This document shows, one piece after another, positions 49,298-60,034 of a DNA stretch of 64,000 bases. Position 1 is the first letter of the stretch. Each line of letters starts with the position of its first letter. Below the pieces are notes generated by a model. That model worked only from the letters and a program-made list of their open reading frames with translations, ran no database searches and was not told the DNA's origin. The stretch comes from Tamarix chinensis (Eukaryota > Streptophyta > Magnoliopsida > Caryophyllales > Tamaricaceae). Location: contig CM060181.1 in assembly GCA_030549775.1 (NCBI GenBank), positions 50,784,218-50,848,217 on the forward strand, in the 5' to 3' direction. The translations under genes were made by a program, and so were the position numbers.

Positions 49298-50290
49298 ATG
49301 GTGGGAGAACCAAAATTTCAAGCTATTTTTGAAGATATTCAAAAATTTCACACAATTTAGATGCCATTAATTCTCAACTTAGACAAATTCCTATAATATA
49401 AACTCAACTACAAATGTTAGATTTTAGCTTTACTGAACAATACTCGGTCCAAAGTATCCCAAAACAAAGGGAGTTCTATGGAGACCAATTAGGAAGTGCT
49501 ATAAAATCAAATAATATAGCTAAGGGAAGGTACTTAAATTCAATTATAGATTGTGATGAAGAGTCTATAAGGAGTGGAAGCAATCAAAATATCCATGACC
49601 ATCAACAATGGTAACATAAAAAAGAAGATAAAGGCATTAAACTTGAACTTCTTTTTTTTGAAGGTAAACTTGATGTAGAATTATTTCTTGAGTGGTTATA
49701 TAAAGTGGCAGCTATCTTTAAGTTTAAAGATTATCAAGATGAGCAAATATGTAAAATAGCTACTCTTAGGTTTAAGAATTTTTCTAGGATATGGTATTAC
49801 AATCTATAAGGGACTGGGGAACGAGAAGATAAACTAAAAATAAATAAAATCTTTGGAGAAACTTAAAAACCATGTAAGGAATAATATGTTAGGGAGTTCG
49901 AAAGGTTGACACTTATATGTGATGTTCATGAAAGGAAGGAACAAACATGTGCTAGATTTTTTGGCGACCTTAACATGATGATTCGAGACAAAGTTGAGAC
50001 TTGTCTATATGATTCTTTAGATGACATGATTAAATTATCCCTGATATTTAAAAAACAAATTAAATCCATTAAGTCTCATGCTAAACAAAGTAATCCATAT
50101 ACAAAATACTACTCAAGTACTCAAGCTACAAAGTTTAAAGCGAGTACTTGAACTTCTATAAATATTGATAAAAATGAGGAATTAATAGAGAGGAAATAGG
50201 AAAGAATAAAGTAAACAAAGTCTCAACTAGATAATGTATTAAATGCTGGGGGTTTGGACACTTCGCTTGCGAATATCCCAATCAAAGGGT
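49298..50290 (+). pseudogene. Gag of the CRM/Reina-like element, broken
   Basis: It starts MVGEPKFQAIFEDIQKF at 49,298 and soon meets stops. LELLFFEGKLDVELFLEWLY-like and FKDYQDEQICKIATLRFK segments (49,640-49,780) match the gag region of CRM/Reina elements, as does the 49,906-50,151 frame (RFFGDLNMMIRDKVETC). A zinc knuckle, CIKCWGFGHFACEYPNQR, at ~50,238-50,290 has its last Cys changed to Tyr. Confidence 0.8.
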
Positions 50291-50449
50291 ATTATCTATA
50301 CAATAAATTAAAGCCATGGAGATATGTGAAGAAGAACTTGAATTTTAGCCTTTTGAGGATGTTTCTATTGAATCAGAGGTAGAAGAATGTGCTTGTGATG
50401 TCTTTGAAGGAGTACTTCAACTACAAGCTAGTGAGAAACCTACTAAAAG

Positions 50450-50933
50450 GAAAAGATATTTAAAAAAAGGAAGAGTAGGAGATACAGTTTGTCATAATAT
50501 CATCGATAGTGGATCTTGTATGAATGTAGTTGATGAGAGGATGGTGAAGGATTTGGGGTTGAAAACTACACCACATCCAAAGCCTTATTCTCTTCAATTT
50601 TTAAATAAGGACAAGCGAGTTAAGGTAATTAAACAAACCATAATCTCGTTTAAAATTGGTAATTATCATGATGATGTGCTATGTGATGTTTTACCTATGA
50701 ATGCATGTGGAATATTATTAGTTAGACCATGGAAGTATGACATAAATTCTATTCATAATGGTATTACTAATGAATATATAGTTGATAAGGACAAGAAGAA
50801 GAATAAGTTTAAACTTTCTAAATGTGATAATGAGAGCATAGTCAAGAAAAAAGAGAGTTTATTCTTACATGAAAAGACTATGGTCAAATGTATTCAAGCA
50901 GAAGGAAGTTGCTATACTATGATAATGAATTAA
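50450..50933 (+). pseudogene. Protease region of the CRM/Reina-like element, partly open
   Basis: NIIDSGSCMNVVDERMVKDL has the DSG active-site triplet intact (50,505-50,513), followed by HPKPYSLQFLNKD, YHDDVLCDVLPMNACGILLV and RPWKYD, the standard chromovirus sequence (GGSC-TNV, LCDVVPM, ILLGRPW). The frame stays open for 137 codons from 50,520, then meets a stop at 50,931-50,933. The first fingers region of RT that should follow is missing. Confidence 0.85.
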
Positions 50934-50950
50934 TCCCTATAAAGGGAGAT

Positions 50951-51031
50951 AAATAATGATAATTATCAATTAGATGAAAAATATCGTGATACTCATCAAG
51001 GAGTTTATCTAATTGATAATTATCATTATTT
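50951..51031. repeat. Perfect 25-bp inverted repeat with 31-bp loop
   Basis: AAATAATGATAATTATCAAT... at 50,951-50,975 is matched exactly by its reverse complement at 51,007-51,031. It lies where ~250 codons of RT are missing. Confidence 0.95.
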
Positions 51032-51089
51032 GGATGGCATGTTAGATGCATTATGTGGAGCGTAAGTATTCTCTAACATTGATCTATGA

Positions 51090-51358
51090 AGTAGATAACA
51101 TTAATAAAATGAATAAGAAAAGGGGATGAATAGAAACCTACATTCAAAATAAAATATGGTGTTAATGAGTGGACTATAATGCCTTTTAGCTTATGTAATG
51201 CACCTAGTTCATTTATGTGACTAATGAATGAAGTTCTTCGACCTTTTCTTGTAATTTTCATTGTGGTATACTTAGATGATATACATGTATATAGTAGAAC
51301 AGAGCATGATCATCTTATTCATCTAAGGAAGTTATTTTATAAGCTGAGGGAGACTAAA
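51090..51358 (+). pseudogene. Reverse transcriptase (first preserved part) of the CRM/Reina-like element
   Basis: Readable with frame corrections as KPTFKIKYGVNEWTIMPFSL, CNAPSSFM, NEVLRPFLVIFIVVYLDD (YLDD at 51,269-51,280) and HLIHLRKLFYKLRETK. The last codons, ACT AAA, are the target site of the solo LTR inserted at 51,359. The frame resumes FYGKMEKCDF at 55,391 on the other side. Confidence 0.85.
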
Positions 51359-54300
51359 TGTAATACCCCAAAACCTTAATTTAGGAATTTATAATAAAAT
51401 AGAGGTTAATATGTGAGATTAATTAAATATAACATTTTTAATAAAATGATGGGAGTAATTAAAACAAAATAAGTGGGAAATAATATAGGATTAAATTAGG
51501 GGAGATTAGTGTAATTTATTAACTAAAAAAGAATTTAGAAAGATTTAACCAAAATTTATAAATTAATATAAAAAGGAATTTAATTATTTATTTTTTTTTA
51601 CAAATTTTATTATTTTCAAAAATTAAAAAACACCAAAAGACCCCAAATGCCCCAACCACCACATTTTTTTTCTTTTTCCCTTTCCCCTCTTTTCTTCCTC
51701 TTTTTTTCTTTTTGTTTCTTCCTTTTGTTCTTTTTCTTTTTCTTCTTCCCTCCTCCTGCAGTTTTGGGCCTCGCCCGTGTAACCTAGTCCCTTCCTCCCT
51801 TTATCTCTTTCTTTTCTCCCTCATGCGTTTAAGCTGACCCAATTTTCTTTTCTCCCCGCTCGACCGACCTACCCTCTCCCTTCTTCTTCTTCTTCCCCCT
51901 TTTCTCCTTCCTTAAAGCTACAACTCACGCTTACCTTGCCACCATCCATCCTCCTCTATACCTACATAGGGCCATCCTACTCTCCCTCTCTCTCCCCCGT
52001 CCCTTTCCTTTCCATTTTGAGCCAAACCTGCCCCTGCACTACCCCTCTCGCATGCCCCTTCCTCTTCCCCTTCCCTTTCTAGCCCCCGCTCCCTACAACC
52101 CTACAACCTATAGGCTTATACTAGCTTGCCACCGCCGTCCGAAAAGCCCCTAACCCTCCTAATTCCTTGTCCTCATCCTCCCTTGTCCTCTTCTCCTCCC
52201 CACACTTATAAATACCCCAGCCTCACCCTTATTCCTCTCCTTTTGCTCTGCCTAGAAATCTCCCAAAACTCCCCACCACTACACCTTTAGGCTCCTCCAC
52301 CCCACTATCGTGCATTGCCGCCGTCTAAACCACCACCCAACCTCTTAATTGCATCACCCTATGCTAAACCAGACCACTCCCCACCCCTAACTTTTCCTAT
52401 GTAGCTCACCCTACCTGTGCAAAGTGGGTAGCTCAAGCTTCTCTTTGCACCCCATCGCTGCCCCTTTTTCCACCCTACGCCACTCCCTCCACCACAACCA
52501 CTACCCCCATTACCTCCCTCTCAACCCAGAAGACCTTCACTACCTCTCCATACCTTTCATTTCCCCTTTCTCCCTCTCGTTCCTCCTCATTCCTTCTCCA
52601 CCACTTTCGGCCACCACTGCCTATGCTGCCACCTTGCCACGCCGCCATCACCACTACAACCCTCCTGTTCTAGGGAACCTCCCGCCTCACAACCACCACC
52701 TCCCTTTCTCTCTTCCAACTCCAAATCCTAATTTTTCCAAACAACTGTCACTTCCACTGCCACTACCGCTGCCATCGCTTCTACCACCCTATGTGCCACC
52801 TCCACTTCTAGTTGTACCTTAACCTTTGCTATCACTTAAGTATAGATTATTTTGTATAATTATTTTTAGCCTTATCATCATCATCATTATTATTATTATT
52901 ATGCCATTATTATTATTGTCATCATCATCATCATTACTATTATTAATCTTATTATGGTTAATTCTACTACTAATATTATGGTTGGCCTCTTTAATAAAAC
53001 CAAACTTATTAATACTATTAGGACTATTATTATTATCATTACAAATGTTAGTTTCTTACTAAAAATAAATTAAGGGGTAATGAAAGGAATAAGAGGAAAG
53101 TTAACACTAGTGTTCCACTCTTATAGGTGAGCCAAATCCGTCCCCTAAGGAGGCATAGGAGTCATGCTCCAAGCCCGATGTTGCTCTAGGTAAGGATGTG
53201 GTTAACGCTAAATTTGTGTGTTATGTGTTTATATGTGTTGGTTATATGTATGTATCAAATATGGTAATGGATTATGCACTTGTAGCATAGCTTTCTAAGC
53301 ATGGAGCTACGATAAGTTGTATATGTTTTTAGGGCATGTGTAATATGGTGATTTGGCTTGTACTTATGTTGTGCTTATGTATTATTGCCCTATATGGCAT
53401 GCATGCTTGGAATCCCTAAGTATTAAGATAAGGTTGTGGTAAGATAAATGAATTAAAGAGAGTGGAGTGATAAAAGGGAAGTGAGAAAGGCTGAAGTATC
53501 TCATGACTTATGGGTGGATAAATAAAAGGATAATATGAATAAAATAAGAGGATGGGATAAATCTGGCATGGGGAGTGTGAGGCTTGCATGGGGTGGTTTG
53601 TCTTTGCATGGGGGTAACCTTTATATGGGAAAAAGTGACTTGAGGGTTAAGGAAGGTGAGGAAAGAGTAGTTGGGAGTAATTGGCGTCTATACGTGAAAA
53701 ATAGTATGTAGGTTTGTATAAGGGCTCATGGAGGACTTGGCTAGGGTTTATGAGAAAAGACCTAAGTGGGGGAAGTGTGTGGAAGGGAGAGTTAATGGAA
53801 GTGGATGGAGTGTGGGATGAGATTGGAAGGGTGTCACATGGATGGGGAACTGTGTGTCAAGTGGAAAAAGAAATGGTGAGTGAGGGTGATGAAGGACGAC
53901 GTACAAGAAAGGAGAGGTGCTAGGGTTTGAGGTAGCTAACTAGGGTTTTTGTGGCCCCACATTTAGGGTGGGAAGTAAGGTTGTGACGTTGGGTGTGGAT
54001 CGAGTGGGGTGATGAGTTGGAAGCAAAGGGAGCATGGGCAGTGTATAATAGGGAGAGGTTAGGCCACATAGGCAAGATTAGGGTTTCTAAGGGAAAACCC
54101 TATATGGCGATGGTGAGTTAAACCAGATATATGGGGAAAGTAGGCCACGACCCACATACATAGGATTTTGGGCTTTTATGGTGAGTAAGAAAAAGAGGGG
54201 AAGAATGACGGGGAGTTATATGATATGTAGAAGTCCCAAGATATAGGACATGGGCTTTTTAGGAGAGCAAGCGTGAAAGGGGTGTGAATATGAATTCTAA

Positions 54301-55385
54301 TGGGCATACATGTCTAGTATAAAAGTACCTATTGAATAAGACATGAATAAGACACTAACAATTTAAAGTGAAATATTATTGATTGGGCCCAGACTGATCC
54401 ACCAACATTAATAGTGGTTAGGTGCTGGGTGCCCTTGAGACCGATCCACTAGCGAATAATAGTGGCCAGGTGTGTGTTGCCCTAGATGTTTCCGATCCAT
54501 CAGTTATAATAGTAGGAGATCCCAAGCTCAATAAACCAAACCTTAATTGATAATAAACCATGGAAAGGATACTAATTATTTACAATGGAACACCATGGGA
54601 GTCGAATCCACATTGAATCACCGGCAACATAGTGGCCAGGAGCACCTTGTCTTGGAGACCAATCCACTAGCGATTAATAGTGGCCAAGAGAGTTCTACCC
54701 TATATTTTTTTGATCTACCAGCTATAATAGTGGGGTTTCCACAATTGCATGGACTTAAATTGAGATTTGTGTGAAAATGGAAATAATGGACAGAGATATG
54801 ATGTTCATGCTTAAATGGAATGATTCATTGTTTCTATTCTTTGCCTTTTATGTTTGGCCTTAGCTGCATGGTTACGTTACTTATTATGTTGTGTACTAAT
54901 CACCCGTTTCATGGGTGCTGCTGATTCCCACATATAGTAGCCCCTTCTGAGTTGGTGCAGGTAGGAGATGTTGTATTTGATGACTTTGACACATTCGATG
55001 GATTGGGAGGGGCTGAGTGTTGGCCTGTTGGATCTGGCATGGGCCCAAGAGAGAGTGTTATTCATACTAATATATTTCTATTTTTACCATCTTTTGTTGA
55101 TCGTATTGGTTTACCCACATGGGATTTGATACTGTACTAGTTTTCTATTTCTATAATAACTCTTATATCGCACACTCTACTTTTCTTTTTAATTATGAAT
55201 TATTAGAATCCTTCTGGTTTTATTTCGTAATCAAATTTATGTCTTGTGAATTTTCTATCCCTATTGTCGGTACGAGATTGGTTGGGGGTCAGACTTGTGC
55301 CGATCACGGCGGTAACACCCCTTGTCTTATTGTACGGTTTTTGTATAAATGAAAATTTTCAATAGTGAAATTTTGGGGTGTTATA
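51359..55385 (+). mobile_element. Giant solo LTR (4,027 bp), best-preserved copy
   Basis: It starts TGTAATACCCC and ends TTTTGGGGTGTTATA, flanked by CTAAA on both sides (51,354-51,358 and 55,386-55,390; ACTAAA if the final A is counted). Removing the LTR and one CTAAA restores the RT frame, confirming a clean solo LTR. It contains a TATA-like CTTATAAATACCCC near 52,206, a pyrimidine-rich leader (51,650-52,820), the hairpin cassette (54,370-54,745) and the conserved GATCACGGCGGTAACACC block near 55,300. Open frames such as 52,424-52,822 are low-complexity products of the pyrimidine-rich part. Confidence 0.95.
54370..54745. repeat. Hairpin cassette in the intact solo LTR
   Basis: Cluster 1 (54,395-54,520) has three units, e.g. 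CCACTAGCGAATAATAGTGG, whose CCACTA and TAGTGG arms pair perfectly, followed by CCAGGTGTGTGTTGCCCT. Cluster 2 (54,610-54,740) repeats the pattern. The last unit of each cluster ends TATAATAGT(A/G)GG. Confidence 0.85.
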
Positions 55386-55390
55386 CTAAA

Positions 55391-56100
55391 TTCTATGGAA
55401 AAATGGAGAAATGTGATTTTATACTATTAAGTATAGTTTTCCCTGGATATATTGTGAGTAGTGGAGGTATTAAAGTTGATCCCACAAAGATTGAGGCTAT
55501 TAATGATTGGTCGATACCTAAAGCTATTCATGAGGTGAGGGGTTTTTATGGTTTGACAAGTTTTTATAGGAGATTCATTATGGATTTTTCTACCATTTCC
55601 ACGCCAATAATACAACTCATGAAGAAAGGTGAATTAATTGGAGTGAGGATACAACTAAGGCCTTCCAAACATTAAAAAATAAGTTATGCAATGCACCAAT
55701 ACTAGCTTTACCCACCATTGAAAAAATATTTAAGGTTATGTGTGATGCAAGTGGGGTAGGGATAAGAGGTATACTCTCACAAGAAAAATGAGCTATTTCA
55801 TTTTTTAGTGAGAAATTAAATGGAGCAAAACTGAAATATTCAACATATGATAAAGAGGTCTATGCCATCATACAATATCTAGAAACATTGAGTCGTTACT
55901 TAATACCTAAGCCATTTATTTTGCATTCATAGCATGATAGTTTGTAATATTTGTAGGGGTAAATGAAGATTAGTCCTAGGGATACCAAATGGGTTAGTCG
56001 TACAATCTTTTATGTTTTTTTGTCAAACATTTTGATGGTAAAGAAAATATTGTGGCAGATGCTTTGTCTTGAAGATCTATTATATTGGTTATGTTGGATG
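55391..56100 (+). pseudogene. RT end and RNase H of the CRM/Reina-like element, broken
   Basis: KMEKCDFILLSIVFPGYIVS, DPTKIEAINDW and FYGLTSFYRRFIMDFSTIST are the RT thumb and connection. Then ALPTIEKIFKVMCDASGVGI, SFFSEKLNGAKLKYSTYDKE and RYLIPKPFILHS are RNase H; HDSL follows with stops nearby. The first frame is open to ~55,673, then continues in another frame. Confidence 0.85.
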
Positions 56101-56567
56101 ATAAATTATTGGGTTTTGAGATGTTAAAGGAATTGTATGCTAAGGAAAGAATGAAAATCTTTAAAAGACTACATAAAAAAATTAAAGACAATATAGAAAA
56201 ATCTAATGCTAAATACCAAGCTCAAGCAAAAAAATAAAAATAAAAATAGAATTCAACAGGTGTTTAAACCAGGAGATTTGACATGGTTGTATTTGAGAAA
56301 AGAAATATTTCCAAACTTAAGAAAAAAAAACTAATGCCAAAAGTGGATAGACCATTTAAAATCTTAAGAAAATATGGAAATAATGAGTATGAACTTGAAT
56401 TGCTTGAACATTATGGAGGAGTATCTAGGTCATTTAACATTGGTGACTTATCTCTTCACTATAGTGATTCTAATTTGAGGGCAAATTATTCTTTACAAGG
56501 GGAGAATAATGCAAGAGAATATCTAGCTCATGCTCAATCTTATTCTTCAAGGGATGAAGAACAATAA
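56101..56567 (+). pseudogene. Integrase remnant: core deleted, C-terminal part kept, ORF runs into the 3' LTR
   Basis: After a fragment KLLGFEMLKELYA (56,104-56,142) the sequence jumps to RLHKKIKDNIEKSNAKYQAQ, which in intact elements lies just after the catalytic core, so the DDE core is deleted. The C-terminal part reads VFKPGDLTWLYLRKE, KLMPKVDRPFKILRKYGNNE, YELELLEHYGGVSRSFNIGD, then NLRANYSLQGENNAREY and a stop at 56,565-56,567. The last ~19 codons lie inside the 3' LTR, an arrangement reported for CRM-group chromoviruses, whose integrase tails extend into the LTR. Confidence 0.8.
56497..56509 (+). other. Polypurine tract of the CRM/Reina-like element
   Basis: AAGGGGAGAATAA, directly before the TGCAAGAG that starts the 3' LTR; it is also coding (QGENN). 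Confidence 0.75.
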
Positions 56568-57044
56568 GAATTAGCATACTTGGAGATGGAACCCATTGTG
56601 CTTGAAAATTCTTATGCTTCTAATGTTTTGCTAATTAATTCTTGCAGCTATTGTATATGTTTGAAAGAAGTAAAAGCTATTGAAGATCTTTGATGTACAA
56701 GGTAATGCCATTAAAAGAATTACAAAGTGCATAGAAGAACAAGGCTATAAGACATAAAGTTGGATTACATATGTTAAACCTATATATTACATGTTTAGAG
56801 TTTATGCAACTTTATTTTTTTGTTATATACTTTGTAATGCTTGTAAAATGTCATTGTAACTCCTTTAATATTTGCTTTTTCCATTTCTTAAAGGTTGATT
56901 TCATTTATAAGGCAGAATGGATGGACTTTTTTATGAAAGGGACTTCAAATGTACATGTATATATGTATACCTTGTACACCATGATCCCGGTAGAGAATGT
57001 ATATTAAGAAAGCATTCGAGTAAAGAGAATAAACTAAGGCCATG

Positions 57045-57558
57045 TGTTTCTTCTTCTTCTTCCTCTTCTTCTTCTTCCTCTTCTTCTTATTCCTCTTCTT
57101 CTTCTTCTTCTTCCTCTTCCTCTTCTTCCTCTTCCTCTTCTTCTTCCTCTTCCTCTTCTTCTTCTTCTTCTTCTTCTTCTTCTTCTTCTTCTTCTTCTTC
57201 TTCTTCTTCTTCTTCTTCTTCTTCTTCTTCTTCTTCTTCTTCTTCTTCTTCTTCTTCTTCTTCTTCTTCTTCTTCTTCTTCTTCTTCTTCTTCTTCTTCT
57301 TCTTCTTCTTCTTCTTCTTCTTCTTCTTCTTCTTCTTCTTCTTCTTCTTCTTCTTCTTCTTCTTCTTCTTCTTCTTCTTCTTCTTCTTCTTCTTCTTCTT
57401 CTTCTTCTTCTTCTTCTTCTTCTTCTTCTTCTTCTTCTTCTTCTTCTTCTTCTTCTTCTTCTTCTTCTTCTTCTTCTTCTTCTTCTTCTTCTTCTTCTTC
57501 TTCTTCTTCTTCTTCTTCTTCTTCTTCTTCTTCTTCTTCTTCTTCTTCTTCTTCTTCT
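57045..57558. repeat. Giant (TTC)n microsatellite
   Basis: Interrupted TTC/TCC units to ~57,153, then a pure run of about 135 TTC units to 57,558. The matching place in the 5' LTR (26,534-26,546) has three units. Open frames of poly-Ser, Phe, Leu, Lys or Glu across it are artefacts. Confidence 0.98.
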
Positions 57559-57980
57559 TGATGTGGTATTCCCACATCGGTTACTGAGGGGATCTTTGGG
57601 CAGTTTATATGGGGGAGTCAGTCCTCACCTCTTGAGCTAGCTTTTGGGTGGAGTTAGGGCTCTTCCTGGGGGAGTACCCCTAGGGCCCACTGGGGGAGTA
57701 CCCCCTTTGGGTCCGTATCATCTGGTATCAGAGCTATCCTCAGTTAAACCTCCCTGCAGTCTTGCGTGCCGATCGCCGACAGAGGCAGCACGAGGACATG
57801 CAGTCTAAAGGGGGTGGGTGATGTGGGATTCCCACATCGGTTACTGAGGGGATCTTTGGGCAGTTTATATGGGGGAGTCAGTCCTCACCTCTTGAGCTAG
57901 CTTTTGGGTGGAGTTAGGGCTCTTCCCGGGGGAGTACCCCTGGGGCCCATTGGGGGAGTACCCCCTTTAGGTCCGTATCA
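57559..57980 (+). mobile_element. TRIM (terminal-repeat retrotransposon in miniature), 422 bp, young
   Basis: Two 162-base terminal repeats (57,559-57,720 and 57,819-57,980), each TGATGTGG...CCGTATCA, differ at only five positions. Two bases after the first is the primer site TGGTATCAGAGCT (57,723-57,735), and before the second is the polypurine tract AAAGGGGGTGGG (57,808-57,818). The interior between them is ~70 bases and non-coding. Each repeat starts with a 9-bp inverted repeat (GATGTGGGA/TCCCACATC in the second copy) and contains GGGGGAGTACCCC twice. TCTTG lies directly right of the element, and TCTTG also spans the left edge, so the target duplication overlaps the first TG or is blurred by the TTC array. 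It needs proteins from other elements to move. Confidence 0.9.
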
Positions 57981-58051
57981 TCTTGCAATACTTGAGGCCA
58001 TAGAAATATCTTGGTTTTGTAGAATATTATAGTTGATGATATTCCACATCA

Positions 58052-59340
58052 ATTATCTTTGTGATTTTGTACATCAAATCCTTCATTATAATCAACCTGC
58101 AAAATGGCGCTACATTTGTCATTCTCAATAAAATTTTCACAATAACTCCATTCTAAGCACATATTATTTTGTTATAAGCATTGTGAATCTTCCATCAAGT
58201 GTGAAATAATTTTCTCACAATTTTCATAATGATATTTGGAGGTATATAGACTGGAAATAGTAGGTAACTCAAATATTTTTTCTTTCAAAACCTCATTTTC
58301 TTAATTTATCTTCAGTGTGATAGAGTTTAGCAAGTTGTTTTCTGAATTCATTTTCTTTCATTCTTCTAGTAGATATAAACATTTATTTCCCTTTTATATA
58401 TTTTCCATAGGCTTCTCATATTCCTAGAGTGGACACACTCTTATGATATGAATAGACTCACCACATTTAAAATAAGGAAAGTTTTAGAAGCTTTCTTTCA
58501 AGAATTGGAAGAGGACTTACCTTTGCCATGGAAGGTTCCTTTTTGTTCCTTGAAGATGTCATTGAGGTAGTTTTCTAGCTTGGTAATACCAACTTTGGGA
58601 TTTTCTTATTCTTCATTATCACTAGCTTTTTTTTCCTTAAAGGATATTCCTTTGCTCTTTTTGGCACTTTGGGAGCTTTTGATTCAAGAATCAACTTGTG
58701 AGTTATAAGAAATAAAATGAGTTGCTCTAAAGAAATTTTAGTGGGGGCATTTTCTTCATGGATGATTGTGACCTTAGTGAGCCACTTTTTGAAGAGGCTT
58801 CTTAGTATCTTTGTCAACTTCTCCTCTGTAGTGAAGGGATTTTCAAGAGATTTGAGTTTATTAGTGATATGAGTGAATCTTGTGAATATCTCTTTTATTA
58901 GCTTATCCTCTTCTATGTAAAATACATTAGCAAATCAATTCTAGACATTGGTACTCACTTATTCCTTCGTGTGCAAGGTTTAATGCATCCCATAACCTCT
59001 GTCCATCTTTATATATGAATACTCAATCAAACTTGTTATATCTAATTACAAATTATTCCATCCATACAACCTTTGAATTTTGCTCTTGCTTTTGGTAGTC
59101 TTTAGTGGTGCATTATTCTTCGACATTGATGACTTCATTTCCTTTATGATTGTTCGTTGTAATGTGAAAGGGACCATTTTTGATTACCATAGAAAATTCA
59201 TAACCCACCCTTTTGATGTAGTTCATCAATTTGGTTTTATACCAAGCATAATTCTTCCCATTGAATGTACACACTATGCGGCTTATCTTAATAATACTTC
59301 TTCAAAGAAAATATACTTGATATTTTCTGAGGGTTAACCT
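58052..59340 (-). pseudogene. Copia gag remnant, reverse orientation
   Basis: The frame 58,575-58,817 reads KILRSLFKKWLTKVTIIHEE, ISLEQLILFLITHKLILESK, then KEYPLRKK, close to the Copia UBN2/gag domain (LRSLPKSWEAKVTAIQEAK..LSLEELIGSLMTHE). Downstream on the - strand, a zinc-knuckle-like YFKCGESIHIIRVCPL lies at ~58,425-58,472 with its first Cys changed to Tyr. Upstream gag is readable in pieces to ~59,040. The rest of the interval (58,052-58,420, 59,040-59,340) shows no confident similarity. No LTR or pol of this element was recognised. Confidence 0.7.
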
Positions 59341-60034
59341 TATGAGGTAACCAAATCTAATACAAATTGTTATTTACAAACGTACACATAAGAAAGGAGG
59401 AGGTTAGCTGAGTGTACTCGAATTTCAACTTTTAATGTAAAATCAAAATTACTGTCTGATCTCATAGAAGTAATGTGAGATCAGTTCCTTGTATAGTACT
59501 GCACACAATATATATTTTGGGAGTGTTATTCTAGCTATGGTTATCACGATATATATAATTTCAACATAAGGTTTTTCTTTTCTGGTTCAATCAACTCTAA
59601 TCTATGTCCATGGCTAGCTTTACTCTCTTTATTAATCTACTTTGAAAATAAATATTATAATTCTAGCCCTTAAATCTTCCTCTAAACTTAAGCTTCCCAA
59701 AAACTAACTCTAGTTTTTCTCCCCAAGAACACACTATTTTACCTAATCTCGAGTACACTCATACTCTGTATAATGTATGTAAGAATTATGGATATAAAGA
59801 TTTTAAACTTTCTTGCTTCTAATAAGTGCATATTTTCTCTCGTGCCTGCGAATACAAAGACTTGGAAAATTCTAGGATTTAAACTAGCTTTATTTATGTT
59901 GAATTTTTCCCTATGTTATGCATGATATTGATCTCTTATGGTGCTCTATATTTTCTTGTAATAAATTTATTTATTATTTCAATGATTTTTTTCTTATGCC
60001 TTATTTTTTTATAAAAAAATAGAAGTCCTATATT
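59341..60034. other. Intergenic, no gene seen
   Basis: AT-rich, with no recognised coding or RNA features. Confidence 0.5.

Larger units (their letters stand above)
56510..58051 (+). repeat. 3' LTR of the CRM/Reina-like element, enlarged by a microsatellite and a TRIM
   Basis: It starts TGCAAGAGAA and ends TTCCACATCA; right target copy ATTAT at 58,052. Without the TTC array and the TRIM it is ~600 bases against 773 in the 5' LTR; the missing ~170 bases correspond to 26,546-26,712. Confidence 0.85.

Noticed and set aside
56917..57640. Long open frames (poly-Ser, poly-Phe, poly-Leu, poly-Lys, poly-Glu) up to 214 codons
   Set aside because: They are translations of the TTC microsatellite in each frame.
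59080..59337. 85-codon + strand open frame as a gene
   Set aside because: It lies antisense to the decayed Copia gag region and has no recognised domain.
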